Origin: JAHBNG01 sp039028975
GTDB lineage: Bacteria > Chloroflexota > Anaerolineae > Caldilineales > Caldilineaceae
DNA: 64,000 nt
NCBI GenBank assembly: GCA_039028975.1
Contig: JBCCHB010000083.1
Coordinates: 5,853 to 69,852 of the forward strand
Direction of reading: 5' to 3'
In this document: piece by piece, positions 1 through 8,629 of the stretch
Layout of the letters: every line of letters starts with the position of its first letter
Position numbering within the stretch: position 1 is the stretch's first letter
Translations under genes and position numbers: made by a program
The notes under the pieces: model-generated
What the model was told of the DNA's origin: nothing
The model's input: only the letters and a program-made list of their open reading frames with translations
Databases searched by the model: none

Positions 1-242
1 CGGACCTCATGTAATTGACAGAAAAATAAACAGGATTGCTAAGATTTTTAAGATTAGAAGAGAAAAATCCGCGTAATCTTTAAAATCTTTGTTCAATAAG
101 GTTGTCAATCACGATTGTACTGAGCTTGCCGAAGAGTTGAGATTCCAAAGAGTCAGACTTCTTTCTCATTTGTATAGCGGCACCAAATATTGGGAAGATA
201 CTATATCTTTCTGAAAATCTATAGAACTGAAACTAGAACCTT
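1..242. other. 5' edge, non-coding, with imperfect inverted repeat
   Basis: I see no convincing gene here. An AT-rich imperfect inverted repeat pairs bases 41-55 with 75-89, with two mismatches and a loop of about 19 nt. It resembles a small intergenic hairpin or the relic of a dispersed repeat. No clear sigma-70 promoter or strong ribosome binding site is visible before the ATG at 243. Confidence 0.35.
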
Positions 243-1454
243 ATGACAGAAACCAAAGCTGCACTGGATGGATACCGTATTCTCGATATGACGACTGTGG
301 TCCTGGGACCCTACGCAACGCAAATCTTAGGTGATTTGGGGGCAGAAGTCATTAAAATTGAGTCGCCCGACGGTGATGTGGTGCGCCGAACTGGCTTTGG
401 CCCTGAAGCACAATTTGGCACCATCTATATGGCGCTTAACCGCAACAAGCGCTCTATTTCGCTAGACTTGAAGCAAGAGGACGCGGCAACTGTCATGGAG
501 GCTCTTTTAGGCTGGGCAGATGTCTTTGTCCACAATGTGCGGCCTAAAGCAATGAGCCGTCTTGGCTACACATACGATTTTGCCCGCAAGATAAACCCCC
601 AGATTATCTACGCCAATGCCGTTGGCTTTGGTAGTGATGGTCCTTATAGCGGTGTTCCTGCCTATGACGATACCGTACAGTCGGTTTCTGGGGCAGCCTC
701 TTTGATGACCTATTCGGATGGTGATCCCCAACCACGTAACATTCCTACGCTGATTGCGGACAAGGCAACCGGCCTGCACTTGACCTATTCGATATTGGCA
801 GCACTGTTGTACCGAGAACGAACCGGCGAAGGTCAGCAGATTGAAGTCCCTATGTTTGAGAGCACTGTTTCTTTTTTACTTCCAGAACATATTGCTGGAG
901 CCATCTGGAATCCACCTCGAGGTCCCATGGCCTACCCCCGAACATCTCACCCCTATAACCGACCGCTAAAGACCAGGGACGGTTATTTGGCCTTTATGCC
1001 CTATATTGATCAGCACTGGAAAGATATGTTGCGCATTGGCGAACGCCTGGATATGCTAGAGGACCCACGCATGGAATCGATTGCTACCCGACGTATGAAT
1101 ATGACCGAGCTAGGCGCAATATTAGAAGAGATCACCCAAAAGTTCACCACGTCTGAGTGGTGTGAATTGCTGATCAAGCATGATATTCCTTTTATGCACG
1201 TCCACGATCTGGATTCTCTTCTAACCGACGAACATCTGCAAGAAGTCGGTTTTTTTGAAGACTACGAGCATCCACCAACCGGGGCAACTTATCGGGCCGT
1301 ACAACATCCGGTTCACTTCTCTGGCACACCAGCAACGATTCGCAGCCACCCTCCTGCTTTGGGACAGGATGGCCGCGAAATCTTAGCGGATGTAGGAATG
1401 GCAGCGCCAGAGGTCGAGCGTTTGATCGAAAAAGGAGTTCTGCTGGGCGTTTGA
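243..1454 (+). CDS. CaiB/BaiF-type class III CoA-transferase
   Basis: The 403-residue product has the normal length for family III CoA-transferases, which move CoA between carboxylic acids (formyl-CoA/oxalate, carnitine and succinyl-CoA-dependent members) and work as interlocked dimers in the cytosol. The N-terminus carries the family pattern around residues 11-40 (LDMTTVVLGPYATQILGDLG). Asp173, in ADKATG, aligns with the catalytic aspartate that forms the acyl-anhydride intermediate. The C-terminal half has the usual small domain with GxP-rich loops. The gene stands alone, convergent with the minus-strand gene ending at 1462, so context gives no substrate. The family call is secure; the substrate is unknown. 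Confidence 0.92.
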   Translation: MTETKAALDGYRILDMTTVVLGPYATQILGDLGAEVIKIESPDGDVVRRTGFGPEAQFGTIYMALNRNKRSISLDLKQEDAATVMEALLGWADVFVHNVRPKAMSRLGYTYDFARKINPQIIYANAVGFGSDGPYSGVPAYDDTVQSVSGAASLMTYSDGDPQPRNIPTLIADKATGLHLTYSILAALLYRERTGEGQQIEVPMFESTVSFLLPEHIAGAIWNPPRGPMAYPRTSHPYNRPLKTRDGYLAFMPYIDQHWKDMLRIGERLDMLEDPRMESIATRRMNMTELGAILEEITQKFTTSEWCELLIKHDIPFMHVHDLDSLLTDEHLQEVGFFEDYEHPPTGATYRAVQHPVHFSGTPATIRSHPPALGQDGREILADVGMAAPEVERLIEKGVLLGV

Positions 1455-1461
1455 CAGGTGC

Positions 1462-2352
1462 CTATTTACTGCGGGATAAAATTTCGCGTAGCCATGATTT
1501 GGATTCAGGATAGGCGTCTACATTCAGGACAAATTCCTGGCCTCGACCGACTGTGCGGAGTAGCACTCCATCCGGCACTACGTGCCATCGATTTGTTGAA
1601 CCATGATACGTCAGGGGCGGTCTCTCTTCTTTCGGCAGAAACCAACTTGGCAACAGCCACTGGCTGCGCAGACGTGAACCCTCACTGAGCTGTAGTGAAG
1701 GGTGGAATTCGCTGAAAAGACCACCACCGGACAGATTGGTCAAACCGAACCATGGATCCATCTCTTGCGCCGCAACATAGATGGCATTCTGTCCACTTCC
1801 ATTTTCATCCCGAAAGACTCCCTGCAAGTGGGGGTGGTAACCAGCCCACGCAGGGAAGGCGGTTTCTCCTTTTGTCACATCCCAAATATCTCCAACCTGC
1901 AACCAACCAAAGATAACGTGCAAATCTGGAGCATTGGCCACATAGCGAAGATGTCCCTTAACCCATTCTGTCTGGCGAAACCAGCCATAGAAGAGAAATA
2001 GATCCCCTAGGCCGATGCCCTGGCGCTGAAGATGACCCAATGCCGCGCCGCGCTGCCCAAAAAGGGGCCGCCAATCCCGCTTGCGCGGCAAGCTGTCAGC
2101 CAGCAGATCAGGGTCCAAGTGGGCACCACAGCGAGGTTGGATACGTCTTTGGGTCAGTTTAGAGACCAGCCCGCCCAAATTTTGCATTCGGGCCTGGGGC
2201 AATGATGGGTCTGAAAAGCGAATATCTCGGTAACGAATGGTCGAACGAGAGTCAGGAATTGGCAACATGCAAAGCCGCCCCGATGGAAGAATGGGATTGG
2301 CCACTCCCCCCGTACCCGAGTCAAAACCCTTGCGGCTGAGGATTAATTTCAC
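1462..2352 (-). CDS. Nmad3-like protein (nucleotide modification associated domain 3)
   Basis: The N-terminal signature (KLILSRKGFDSGTGG, then a PILPSGRLCMLPIPD-type block) matches what I recall of the Nmad3 family. That domain was proposed by comparative genomics to belong to DNA base-modification systems; no catalytic mechanism is established. The start is read as GTG at 2352, because that codon overlaps the TGA of the upstream glycosyltransferase gene (GTGA coupling), giving 296 residues. An ATG at 2370 would add six residues and a longer overlap. No methylase, glycosylase or nuclease gene lies nearby, so this is an orphan copy. The family call is from memory of the motif, hence moderate confidence. 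Confidence 0.6.
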   Translation of the reverse strand: MKLILSRKGFDSGTGGVANPILPSGRLCMLPIPDSRSTIRYRDIRFSDPSLPQARMQNLGGLVSKLTQRRIQPRCGAHLDPDLLADSLPRKRDWRPLFGQRGAALGHLQRQGIGLGDLFLFYGWFRQTEWVKGHLRYVANAPDLHVIFGWLQVGDIWDVTKGETAFPAWAGYHPHLQGVFRDENGSGQNAIYVAAQEMDPWFGLTNLSGGGLFSEFHPSLQLSEGSRLRSQWLLPSWFLPKEERPPLTYHGSTNRWHVVPDGVLLRTVGRGQEFVLNVDAYPESKSWLREILSRSK

Positions 2353-4067
2353 TCTGCTTGTACCCGCCATAACTCAAATAGAGGTATCCCATTGCGTTGG
2401 GCAAACGTTGCTTCTTGCTGTGCCAATAGACCCCTCTCTTTAGCCAGAGCCAAGAACTGCTCCCGCCGACCGGCAAAGACCGTTGCATTCGATGCATGGA
2501 GTAAATAGACATTGTGAGGATTATCTAAGAAGACACCGACCCGTTCCACAAATCCTTCATCAGGTGCCAAAGGCGAGTCATAGCCAAAGATCTCTATAGG
2601 ACGAACCGTACCCTGGCTTAGAAAGCGGATAGGCGCATCCATCCCCCAATCCAGCACAATGGGCGCACCAAGGCCATTATAGCGCAGATGGTAGGCCAGG
2701 TGGTATGTGGCATCTGAATGATCCGCCAGTCCCCCGGTTTCGTTGAGCGCTTGATGATAGCGTAATGTCGCTGTCAGATCGAAAACCAGCCAGCAGGCAA
2801 CAATACTTATAGGGATGGCATCCCATAATCTGAGGAATCTCGACTTGTCAGCCACAACCAGATTCCGATGTGCTGCCAGAGTGGCCAATCCAAGGGCCAC
2901 GCCGCATACCAGCAATGGGTGGAGAAGTGCATAGTGAGTTACAAAGAGATCGCTAATGGTGAAGAGGCTCATGAGGAATGCCCCAACCGTGAGCAGGAAC
3001 CAGCCCATCATCTGCCGCCACTGCATCCAAAGACCAAGAAGCAGACTTACAGAGGCTATGTAGGGCGCAACCGCATTCCCAAAGGGGCCACCCAAATACC
3101 AAAACTGGTTACCCACCAAGACCTGGCGTAGCTGAACCCAGCGAATGAGCAAGTTTTTCCCAATGTCTAAATTATTTACGCCATAGTAGCTCTCACCAGC
3201 GTTAGTCAGGAGTGCAGTGAATGTGCCGCCGCTCTGAAGATTGAAGAGCATAATCGGGAGAAGAGGGAGTGCAAAGACGATTCCGGCGGTGCCTCCAAGA
3301 CGTAATAGAGAGGATCCGTTGGGGATGATAGAACGATTGAGCCAAACCCAACTGGCCAACAGCAGGGTAAATGGCCCGATTACCCAGATAGCGATTAGCT
3401 TGGCGTAAAGTGCCATGCCAGCCCACAACGCCGCCCAAAGAAGTGCTCTCCCACGGCCGTTATGCAGCCAAGCTAGACTCATCCAAATTGTGCCAAAACA
3501 GAGTGGTTGAACGATGTTGGTGACGAAGATGCCCTGACGACTCCAGAAGAGGAAGGAAGGCGAAGCCGTGAGCAAAGCAACGGCCAGCAATCCAGCCAAG
3601 CTGATGGGAACCCGCTCAGGTTGAACACTTTCATTTTGTCTGTTATGTATTTGGTTATGTAACCGATCATGACGTTGTGCATGAAGCGCAACCCAAGTCG
3701 AAAGCGAGCGCTCAGCAGCGACCAGCGTGAGCAAACCGATTAGCACGGACAAAGCACGCAGATTGGGGACACCTATTCCAGTTAGCTTGAGAAAGGGCAG
3801 CGCTAAATAGACGTTGATGGCCCCAATGTAATCCTGTACCATGAGTGGCAGCGACCAGCTGCCAACATGGAGCGTAGCCCCGCGGAAGGCGGTGACTGGT
3901 TGTCCCGTTAGCAACTCCATTGCATTTACACCGGCTTCTTTGGCCTCATCATAATGCAAACCGGGAAGACTGATTTGGAACAGAGCCAAGCTCAAATAGA
4001 GAAGAAGGAGAAGAAGGAGGATAGGGCGAGGCTTCAAGTATTTCTCCATCTGCTGCCAAATACCCAA
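2349..4067 (-). CDS. GT39-type membrane glycosyltransferase
   Basis: The polytopic membrane protein (572 residues from the TTG, 566 from an ATG at 4049) has a hydrophobic helix at about residues 16-34. The first outer loop follows with HYDEA, holding Asp40-Glu41. An acidic pair in this loop is the hallmark of the dolichyl-phosphate-mannose mannosyltransferase/ArnT superfamily, which transfers sugars from polyprenyl-phosphate donors outside the membrane. About ten more helices and a soluble C-terminal tail follow. The TTG start is favoured by an AGAGGG ribosome site seven bases upstream. It lies 11 nt after the FecR-like gene and overlaps the Nmad3-like gene, so it is probably co-transcribed with both. 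Acceptor unknown. Confidence 0.8.
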   Translation of the reverse strand: MGIWQQMEKYLKPRPILLLLLLLYLSLALFQISLPGLHYDEAKEAGVNAMELLTGQPVTAFRGATLHVGSWSLPLMVQDYIGAINVYLALPFLKLTGIGVPNLRALSVLIGLLTLVAAERSLSTWVALHAQRHDRLHNQIHNRQNESVQPERVPISLAGLLAVALLTASPSFLFWSRQGIFVTNIVQPLCFGTIWMSLAWLHNGRGRALLWAALWAGMALYAKLIAIWVIGPFTLLLASWVWLNRSIIPNGSSLLRLGGTAGIVFALPLLPIMLFNLQSGGTFTALLTNAGESYYGVNNLDIGKNLLIRWVQLRQVLVGNQFWYLGGPFGNAVAPYIASVSLLLGLWMQWRQMMGWFLLTVGAFLMSLFTISDLFVTHYALLHPLLVCGVALGLATLAAHRNLVVADKSRFLRLWDAIPISIVACWLVFDLTATLRYHQALNETGGLADHSDATYHLAYHLRYNGLGAPIVLDWGMDAPIRFLSQGTVRPIEIFGYDSPLAPDEGFVERVGVFLDNPHNVYLLHASNATVFAGRREQFLALAKERGLLAQQEATFAQRNGIPLFELWRVQAE

Positions 4068-4078
4068 TTAGGAACCCT

Positions 4079-5380
4079 CTATTCTGCCAGCAAATCAATG
4101 CTGCTAACAATGCTTTGGTATTTGTGACCGCTTGCATAGATACGAATTCGGTCTATCGTATCGGGCGGCGTTCCCCGATCGACAAAGATGGGAATCAGAT
4201 TCGGCGTGAAGTGGCTATACCATTGCCCTTGGGGAACCAATTGACTATTGGCAAGGCTCCATTTATCGTTATGGGTCACTGCATCGGTACGGGGATCCAA
4301 ATAGTAAAAGCCTTGCCCCCACGTCTGGACCTTTCCGTAGATATCCGTGTACGTCAACTCAACCCGCAGGGGAAATTCAGTACCTTGCTGACCACCGCCG
4401 GCAAGATTCTGATTGAGCGCCTTGACATCAAATTGCAGGATCAGGGAATCATATACATTGACCTGCTGGTCGATGGACTGGATGACCCCTACCTCTGTAT
4501 GATAATCATCCCCTGTTTGGCGAGAAAAGAAGAGAACCTGACGCCCTTCGCTGGTGATATATTGCAGTGTGCCGGGGTTAACTTCGTTTTCGCTGGTGCT
4601 ATAAGGTGCCCAAGGGGGAATCGTGCCATCAGCCATCTTTTGGAATTCACCATTGCGAATCAAATTCTGTTCTTCAAAGGAAGAGGCTTCTGCCAACTCT
4701 TCTGCGCTGACCCAAGCACGCTGGGGTTCGGCAATTGCCACCGTATTTCCCTGCTCATCCATAAGGAGGGCAAGTCCGGTGCGAACGGTAATATCTGTGC
4801 GTTCTTCCGTCACCTGCACTTTGTAGGCACCTGCCATATCCATGATGGCTAGGCCATGAGGTGTCTTTAACTCAACCCGCAGGGCGCGTTGGGTATCGCT
4901 ATTGTTGAAGATACGGGTTTGACCTTGCTGGATTGCCATACGCACCAGATAAGGCTGGGTACTGCCGGAAAAAATCGGCTTGCGAATCCGCTCCATCTCT
5001 ACCGTCGTATTGCGATAGAGTTGGATGCTTCCGAATATGACAAGTTCATCTTCCTCATCACTAATGAAGGTGACTGTGCCCTGGGTAGCTTCTGAGCCTG
5101 CTTCAATAATGCTTCCCTCGCGTACGCTATCTCGAGACTCGGTTATGGCGATTCTCTCTGCATTGGGTAACGCACGGAAGAACAGCGTCCCTAATGTTGG
5201 ATCGAGGCGAGCACTTTGGCGCAATGTGCCATGTTCATAGAAGTAGGAGAACCCATTAGGGATAGCAAAGGCCAAAAGGCAAAAGATTGAGAAGCTACCC
5301 AGGAGTATCGTCCATGCCATCTGTTCTGGGCGTTCCCGTAGGGACGAATGAGATTGAGAGACCAATGTGCGTGAACTCAT
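4079..5380 (-). CDS. FecR-like single-pass membrane protein with C-terminal sandwich domain
   Basis: The 433-residue protein has a cytoplasmic N-terminus and one transmembrane helix at about residues 22-45. An extracytoplasmic region follows whose central part (about 110-225) reads like a FecR/DUF4115-type beta domain: repeated short strands, LKTPHGLAIMDMAGAYKVQV and a following RTGLALL segment. The last 180 residues look like a carbohydrate-binding-type beta-sandwich (LIRNGEFQ start, IRIYASGHKYQS end). The start is ATG overlapping the TPR gene stop (ATGA). Together with the TPR protein and the GT39 enzyme it suggests a surface-glycan or envelope assembly unit. The function is inferred from architecture only. 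Confidence 0.6.
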   Translation of the reverse strand: MSSRTLVSQSHSSLRERPEQMAWTILLGSFSIFCLLAFAIPNGFSYFYEHGTLRQSARLDPTLGTLFFRALPNAERIAITESRDSVREGSIIEAGSEATQGTVTFISDEEDELVIFGSIQLYRNTTVEMERIRKPIFSGSTQPYLVRMAIQQGQTRIFNNSDTQRALRVELKTPHGLAIMDMAGAYKVQVTEERTDITVRTGLALLMDEQGNTVAIAEPQRAWVSAEELAEASSFEEQNLIRNGEFQKMADGTIPPWAPYSTSENEVNPGTLQYITSEGRQVLFFSRQTGDDYHTEVGVIQSIDQQVNVYDSLILQFDVKALNQNLAGGGQQGTEFPLRVELTYTDIYGKVQTWGQGFYYLDPRTDAVTHNDKWSLANSQLVPQGQWYSHFTPNLIPIFVDRGTPPDTIDRIRIYASGHKYQSIVSSIDLLAE

Positions 5381-5991
5381 TTGGCGTCCTGCGCTCCATT
5401 TCCTCGGTCTAATTCTCTATCATCTGTCGCTTTGCTATCTTGTATAGAAGAATCTTGAGCTGGTACGCTGGGGTCAATTCCGGCCGCTAGCTCGGCCAAA
5501 GCGCCATCCATCCTTTGTAACCAAAGTCGTGCGTCTCTATCAGCTGGGTTGACTTGGATTGCCTCTTGGAAGTAGCGCTTTGCCTGCTCATATTTATGCT
5601 GATCTTTGTAGATTAATCCTAAATGATAGTGAACATTTTGCGCCCTGGAATCGATCGCCAATACCTTTTCATAGGCATCGATGGCCCGTTGCTGTTGAGC
5701 TGGCCCGGATAACTCGAGTGTACCTAAGTAGGCCGCGGCCAGATTCATCCAAACCATCTGATTATCCGGATAGGTTTTAGATGCGGGTTCCAAGATGCTG
5801 ACTGCTTTAAACCACTTGCGCTGCAAAATGTAGGCACCACCTAAGTTTATGGCTACATCCAGGTTCTCAGGATCTTGGTCATGAAGTGGCGTAAGCATCA
5901 TGATGGCTTCGGCGGGGTGATTCTGTTGTAAGTAACGGGCCGCCTTGATTAGGGTCGAGCGAAATTCATTTTCGTCCATAGTATCACTCAT
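5377..5991 (-). CDS. TPR repeat protein
   Basis: About four tetratricopeptide repeats are visible between residues 20 and 150 (for example NLGGAYILQRKWFKAVSILE, NLAAAYLG and YHLGLIYKDQHKYEQAKRYF). TPR arrays are protein-binding scaffolds. The tail is charged and probably disordered. I place the start at ATG 5991 (204 residues) because AGGTGG sits four bases upstream; the in-frame ATG at 6009 has no such site. The gene is first in a minus-strand unit and its stop overlaps the start of the FecR-like gene by four bases. Confidence 0.8.
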   Translation of the reverse strand: MSDTMDENEFRSTLIKAARYLQQNHPAEAIMMLTPLHDQDPENLDVAINLGGAYILQRKWFKAVSILEPASKTYPDNQMVWMNLAAAYLGTLELSGPAQQQRAIDAYEKVLAIDSRAQNVHYHLGLIYKDQHKYEQAKRYFQEAIQVNPADRDARLWLQRMDGALAELAAGIDPSVPAQDSSIQDSKATDDRELDRGNGAQDAK

Positions 5992-6079
5992 TTTACCACC
6001 TACGTTCATTGCTTCTCAAAAACAGTTTGCTGAATGGACGCGTCTGCAACTGAGCACGTCGCACTCTCTTGGCCCGTGA

Positions 6080-7138
6080 TTACGGCGTAAAATCCTCATC
6101 ACCCGCTAGCCCTAGGATGAAGGCTGCAAGCAATTCCGCTGCTTGGTCAATATCGTTTAGGGCAATGGTCTCTACGGCACTGTGCATATACCGATTGGGC
6201 AGACCAATCAAACCAGTTGCCATCCCCCCACGAGTGATCTGCATCGCGTTGGCATCGGTCCCTGTTCCGCGTCCGTGGGCTGTGATCTGATAAGGAATGT
6301 CAGACTCTTTCGCTGTCTCCACCAATCGGGTAAAAATATGTGGGTTGACGTTGGGGCCGCGGGCAATCACTGGTCCAGCGCCTAGCTTGACATCACCCTC
6401 CTTGCGTTTGTCAATGGTGGGGCAATCTGTCGCGTGGGTCACATCGACGGCAATACCGAGCTGGGGATCGATACCAAAGGCACTGGTTTTGGCACCACGC
6501 AGACCTATCTCTTCCTGAACCGTTGATACAGCAAACAGACCAATCTGTGGTGACTGTTCGGCCGCTCGACGGAATGCTTCCATGACGACCCAGACACCGG
6601 TAATATTGTCCATTCCTGGTGCATTGGCCAGACCATTGCGCATCTCCTGATAGCCAAGGTTAAGGGTAACAGGATCACCGATCGTGACCACACTGGAGGC
6701 ATCTTCTCGGTCCGTCGCGCCCATATCCAACCATAACTCCTCTAGCTTTACAACCCTGTTGCGTTCATCAGACGTGAGTAGGTGAATTGGTTTGCGAGCA
6801 ATAACAGCAGGGATTGGACCATTGGTTGTCCAGATTGTCATACGCTGACCGATGAGTTGCTGTGGATCCCAGCCACCGATTGGTTTTGTGTAAATATATC
6901 CCTGCTCGTCAATATGAGTAACCACTAGACCAATTTGATCGCAATGGCCAGCCAACATAATGCGCATCGGTGCATCCACTCTCTTGCCAGCAATTACGTT
7001 GCCATGTAGATCGGTGAAGACCTCATCGGCAAACTCATTAATATAAGTTCTTACAACCCGTTGAACAGGTTTTTCATAGCCGGCCGGGCTTGGCGCTTCT
7101 AGTAAATCCTTTAAAAATTGGTGAGCAGATGGTTGCAT
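6080..7138 (-). CDS. M42-family metallo-aminopeptidase
   Basis: The 352-residue enzyme resembles the TET/FrvX/glutamyl aminopeptidase family: cytosolic, two-metal (Zn or Co) peptidases that form dodecameric tetrahedra and trim short peptides. Visible ligands are His65-x-Asp67 (AGHCDQIG), the bridging Asp177 (APGMDN), the general base Glu209 with Glu210 (VQEEIGLRGA), Asp232 (VDVTHATD) and His319 (YMHS). The PDZ-like insertion domain falls between about residues 70 and 165. An AGAGA-type ribosome site precedes the ATG. It is transcribed apart from its neighbours. Side-chain specificity cannot be read. Confidence 0.9.
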   Translation of the reverse strand: MQPSAHQFLKDLLEAPSPAGYEKPVQRVVRTYINEFADEVFTDLHGNVIAGKRVDAPMRIMLAGHCDQIGLVVTHIDEQGYIYTKPIGGWDPQQLIGQRMTIWTTNGPIPAVIARKPIHLLTSDERNRVVKLEELWLDMGATDREDASSVVTIGDPVTLNLGYQEMRNGLANAPGMDNITGVWVVMEAFRRAAEQSPQIGLFAVSTVQEEIGLRGAKTSAFGIDPQLGIAVDVTHATDCPTIDKRKEGDVKLGAGPVIARGPNVNPHIFTRLVETAKESDIPYQITAHGRGTGTDANAMQITRGGMATGLIGLPNRYMHSAVETIALNDIDQAAELLAAFILGLAGDEDFTP

Positions 7139-7297
7139 TAGAATCTCTTTCTCGGTTTAGTTGACATTATTTGTTGCGGAGTGGCTCCCAGTTGTGCCAC
7201 ATCTATGGCTTTAAAGATAGTTCTTGCAGAGGCTTTCGCGATGACTATTGGGCAATAGGCGCTAGAACTGTCACTTAGCAATTGCTTGGCCTATGAA

Positions 7298-7918
7298 CTA
7301 TGCTAACTGGGATGGCGGGCGTTCTAAATCGAAGATATCACTGACTCGACAGTACCCACTGCCCGCCAATCGACCAACAGGTTTGTAGACCCCATAGTCA
7401 ATCCGGTTGTTCTCACCAAGAATATCATCATCGACGTGCATCATCACTACTTGGCCGATCACAATCATTGACCCATCACCTCGAGAGCCTTGAACTTGAT
7501 AGTGATGAACCATCTTGCACTCAAAGTTGACCGTGCTTTCGCCAACTCTGGGCGCTTTCACAACTTCTGAAGGCAGGGGCGTTAGATTGGCTAGCCGAAA
7601 CTCATCTACTTCTGGCGTGGTTTCGGTGGCTGTCACATTCATCGCTTCCGCTGTGGGTTCGGTCACCAAGTTCACCACAAATTCGCCAGTCTCAAGGATA
7701 TTGCTTACCGTATCTTTGTTGGCTCCAGCCCGCCGCCCAGAACCAAAGACTACGTGGGGTGGATCGGCACTCATGGCATTGAAGAAGGAATAAGGAGCCA
7801 AATTGAAGGTGCCATTTTCATCTATGGTGGATATCCAACCAATCGGTCGGGGGACAATGGTCCCTGTCATTAATTTGTAGATCAGGGCTGTTTCGTGCTC
7901 ATCTGGATTGATTTTCAT
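7298..7918 (-). CDS. Flavin reductase / FMN-binding split-barrel protein
   Basis: The 206-residue product has the DIM6/NTAB-type flavin reductase fold: GTIVPRPIGWISTIDENG at the N-terminus, NLAPYSFFNAMSADPPHV for the flavin pocket, and NILETGEFVVNLV. Members bind FMN or FAD and reduce it with NAD(P)H, often for a partner monooxygenase; none is adjacent here. I chose ATG 7918 over an open extension to 8032, because family members begin at this point and the extension runs into a palindromic repeat. Confidence 0.85.
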   Translation of the reverse strand: MKINPDEHETALIYKLMTGTIVPRPIGWISTIDENGTFNLAPYSFFNAMSADPPHVVFGSGRRAGANKDTVSNILETGEFVVNLVTEPTAEAMNVTATETTPEVDEFRLANLTPLPSEVVKAPRVGESTVNFECKMVHHYQVQGSRGDGSMIVIGQVVMMHVDDDILGENNRIDYGVYKPVGRLAGSGYCRVSDIFDLERPPSQLA

Positions 7919-8012
7919 ATTGATTTCTCTTGAATTGCTAGAAGATGGATAGAAGGATGAATGACTTTTCATCGCCACGCTCACTAGGGTGCGTTTTAGT
8001 TTAGGGGTACAA

Positions 8013-8078
8013 GAGTGCGTCGCACTGTTCAATTGCGGATGGGCGCTTGGATCTTTCTCTGAACAGTGCGACGCACTC
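8013..8078. repeat. Nested palindromic repeat, 19-bp arms
   Basis: A perfect 19-bp inverted repeat pairs 8013-8031 with 8060-8078 around a 28-nt loop. Each arm also contains its own 13-base palindrome (AGTGCG-T-CGCACT), so the DNA can fold as one long hairpin or two short ones. No T-tract follows, so a simple terminator is unlikely. It resembles REP/MITE-type intergenic elements. Confidence 0.7.
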
Positions 8079-8629
8079 GACTGGCTAACATTCTCGCCCC
8101 GAAACTAAGATGCTCCCCGCTCACCTAAAACTTGTAAAGACAATGAGCACTATGCTATGATTTGTTTACCATTGAGTTTGACAAGATACAGAATACCCCC
8201 TAGTTAAACTTTTACTCTATGGCAATGTGAGACGATATGATTCGCTGAGCCACCACGAGAGTCGTCACCAAATTTTGTTTGAAAATCGGACCTCGGTTTT
8301 TCATAACTATACGCCGTTCCGTTTGTATCCCAATGTGCGGTCTTTTTGATAGTTGTTTGAAGATCTATGACTTTCAAATCGACTGATGTATAGCTACTAA
8401 GGAATGAGAGTTAAATACACGGCATATTCTATTCGAGTATCGATGGTTCAATTGTGAATATTATTTCGCCCTCTTTCCTAAACGCGCCACTCATTCGTGA
8501 CCTAGTTGTTAGAGACCTAGGTATTCGTAGCTAGTTCTTCATAACAGTTTTCTTACCATAACCGTAGCGCAGTATTTTCGTTAGATGACAATTAATGAGT
8601 CAGAATCTTAACACATAAAGGAGAAATGT
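8079..8629. other. Long intergenic region upstream of the ABC importer
   Basis: About 550 bases without a credible reading frame. A TTGACA hexamer lies at 8178-8183, but the hexamer 17 bases downstream (TAGTTA) is a poor -10, so I do not call a promoter firmly. A clean AAGGAG site lies just before the ATG at 8630. The length suggests a regulated leader for the importer operon. Confidence 0.4.

Noticed and set aside
4115..4852. A 245-codon plus-strand frame opposite the FecR-like gene
   Set aside because: The minus-strand gene is coupled to its neighbours by overlap and has a clear membrane helix; the opposite frame has no ribosome site or domain.
7919..8032. N-terminal extension of the flavin reductase
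   Set aside because: The family domain starts at the ATG at 7918, and the extension runs into the palindromic repeat.
8178..8206. A sigma-70 promoter for the importer operon
   Set aside because: The TTGACA is perfect but the hexamer at the right distance (TAGTTA) matches the -10 poorly, and the leader would be over 400 nt.
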